A DNA stretch of 5,586 nucleotides, from contig CALAXO010000022.1 in the NCBI GenBank assembly GCA_937894955.1, positions 1-5,586 of the forward strand. Reading direction: 5' to 3'. The notes under the pieces are model-generated. The model had not been told where the DNA came from. It worked only from the letters and a program-made list of their open reading frames with translations, and made no database searches. The stretch's first letter is position 1; each line of letters begins with the position of its first letter. This DNA comes from an uncultured Clostridia bacterium (GTDB lineage: Bacteria; Bacillota; Clostridia; Christensenellales; CAG-138). Both the position numbers and the translations under genes were made by a program. Of this stretch, positions 4,539 through 5,586 are shown one piece after another.

Positions 4539-5483
4539 ATGAAGAAACTCCGTTGCGGAATACTTTTGTTTATTGCGGCTCTCATATGGGGCATAACATT
4601 TGTTGCGCAAAGCGATGCCTCGGCGCATATTGAGCCGTTCACATTCAATTTTGTTCGCTTTTTAATCGGTTCGGCGGTGCTTCTGCCGTTCATTCCGATA
4701 TTCGGCCGATTTGAAGCGAAAAAAGCATCGAACAGCTCGGCGATTGATTCAGCCCCGAAAGCCCACGAAAAAAGCAGCTCAAAAAATCTGCTTGTCGGCG
4801 GCGTTCTTTTGGGCGTAATGCTCTGCATTGCCTCAAATTTGCAGCAGTTGGGCATTACAAACGGCGACTCCGTCGGCAAGGCGGGGTTCATAACCTCCGT
4901 TTACATAATGCTTGTTCCTGTTGTGGGATTGTTTTTCAGAAAAAAGACACATCCGCTCATTTGGATCTGCGCCGCTGTTTCCGCTGTCGGATTGTATTTT
5001 TTGAGTGTTGACCCCGCGCGCGGAGCGTTCAGTATTGAGTTTTCGGATCTTGCGTACCTTGGATGCGCAGTGTTTTTCGCCGTGCAGATAATCCTTGTTT
5101 CAATTTACTCCCCGCAGGTAAACTGTATCGCTCTGAGCTGCATTCAATTTGCCGTTGCGGCTGTGTTCAGCGGTATCGGCATGTTGATTTTTGAAACTCC
5201 CTCATTTGCTGCAATACTGAACGCCGCAGGGCCGCTGCTCTATGCGGGCATTCTGAGCTGCGGAATAGCTTATACCCTGCAAGTTATCGGGCAGCGCGGC
5301 ATAGACCCCGCGATCGCTTCCCTGATTATGTGCCTTGAATCCGTTTTTTCGGTAATTGCAGGTTTTTTATTGCTCAACCAGCGTATGACCCCGCGCGAAA
5401 TTCTCGGCTGCGGAATCATGTTTGCCGCCACAGTCGCCGCACAGCTGATTCCGTCAACACAAAAGAAAAACAGCCGCAAATAA
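4539..5483 (+). CDS. EamA/DMT-family 10-TM transporter
   Basis: A 314-residue inner-membrane protein of two EamA repeats. Hydrophobic segments lie at about 7-24, 36-55, 83-103, 115-133, 138-156, 169-189, 196-217, 229-250, 258-278 and 285-304, which gives ten helices. Family marks are AALIWGITFVAQ (13-24), VRFLIGS (39-45), GKAGFITSVYIMLVP (113-127) and the second-repeat stretch ASLIMCLESVFSVIAGFLLL (260-279). The C-terminus is basic (KKNSRK), which suggests a cytoplasmic end. Drug/metabolite transporters of this type usually export amino acids, nucleosides or other small metabolites; the substrate cannot be read from the sequence. A hydrophilic, Ser/Lys-rich loop of about 27 residues (56-82) between TM2 and TM3 is longer than most. 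The start at MKKLRCGILL is chosen because it opens directly into TM1; an earlier in-frame ATG (4473) overlaps murC and adds 22 atypical residues. No clear Shine-Dalgarno precedes 4539, so coupling to murC (31-nt gap) is possible. Confidence 0.88.
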   Translation: MKKLRCGILLFIAALIWGITFVAQSDASAHIEPFTFNFVRFLIGSAVLLPFIPIFGRFEAKKASNSSAIDSAPKAHEKSSSKNLLVGGVLLGVMLCIASNLQQLGITNGDSVGKAGFITSVYIMLVPVVGLFFRKKTHPLIWICAAVSAVGLYFLSVDPARGAFSIEFSDLAYLGCAVFFAVQIILVSIYSPQVNCIALSCIQFAVAAVFSGIGMLIFETPSFAAILNAAGPLLYAGILSCGIAYTLQVIGQRGIDPAIASLIMCLESVFSVIAGFLLLNQRMTPREILGCGIMFAATVAAQLIPSTQKKNSRK

Positions 5484-5523
5484 CTTACGGCCGCATATAA
5501 GCGCCACTGAACATTTCGGCATT

Positions 5524-5558
5524 AAACCCCTGCGAATCGACAGACCCGCAGGGGTTTT
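5524..5558 (+). terminator. Rho-independent terminator after the transporter gene
   Basis: AAACCCCTGCG (5524-5534) pairs perfectly with CGCAGGGGTTT (5547-5557), an 11-bp stem with a 12-nt loop. TTTTGAGTTTTGATTT follows, an interrupted U-tract. It lies 40 nt after the stop codon and closes the plus-strand gene group. Confidence 0.82.
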
Positions 5559-5586
5559 GAGTTTTGATTTGCACGTATTGTCCTCA

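Noticed and set aside
1..5586. CRISPR array, tRNA or rRNA gene, insertion sequence, or defence or mobile system.
   Set aside because: No regular repeat-spacer pattern, cloverleaf, terminal inverted repeats, transposase or integrase, or toxin-antitoxin-like pair could be found on either strand.

Overview
The window is a short piece of bacterial chromosome, most likely from a Gram-positive Bacillota of the Clostridia type. The evidence is a MurC of the clostridial EACEY type, a yycJ-rlmH gene pair like that of Bacillota, a classical short signal peptide on a surface protein, and three sigma-A-like promoters with 17-bp spacers. This is inferred from protein character only; no 16S or other marker is present.

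Layout. Positions 1-415 hold the 5' part of a minus-strand gene for a secreted or surface protein, cut by the left edge. It has its own strong promoter (563-591), a leader of about 140 nt that can fold, and a strong Shine-Dalgarno. Positions 416-1050 are a divergent intergenic region. From 1051 to 5483 five genes run on the plus strand: a YycJ/WalJ-type metallo-beta-lactamase-fold hydrolase (1051-1830), rlmH (1877-2356), a free-standing YbaK/ProX-type prolyl-tRNA editing protein (2409-2924), murC (3122-4507) and a 10-TM EamA/DMT transporter (4539-5483). A rho-independent terminator follows at 5524-5558.

Transcription, as inferred from the sequence. The promoter at 900-928 would drive yycJ-rlmH-proX. 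A second promoter at 2954-2982 would drive murC and the transporter, and no terminator separates the two units, so read-through is likely. The promoters also fix the starts of yycJ and murC: the longer in-frame versions (from 907 and 2948) begin at or inside promoter elements, whereas the internal ATGs at 1051 and 3122 have Shine-Dalgarno sequences.

The genes are mostly core housekeeping: cell-wall precursor synthesis (MurC), ribosome maturation (RlmH), translation quality control (ProX) and a wall- or DNA-linked hydrolase (YycJ). I do not see a new defence, mobile or biosynthetic system. The least explained items are non-coding: a 13-bp bulged stem that starts almost at the predicted murC transcript start, the foldable leader of the surface-protein gene, and a tandem repeat abutting the -35 of the yycJ promoter. 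The surface-protein gene also differs from its neighbours in codon style and in the strength of its expression signals.
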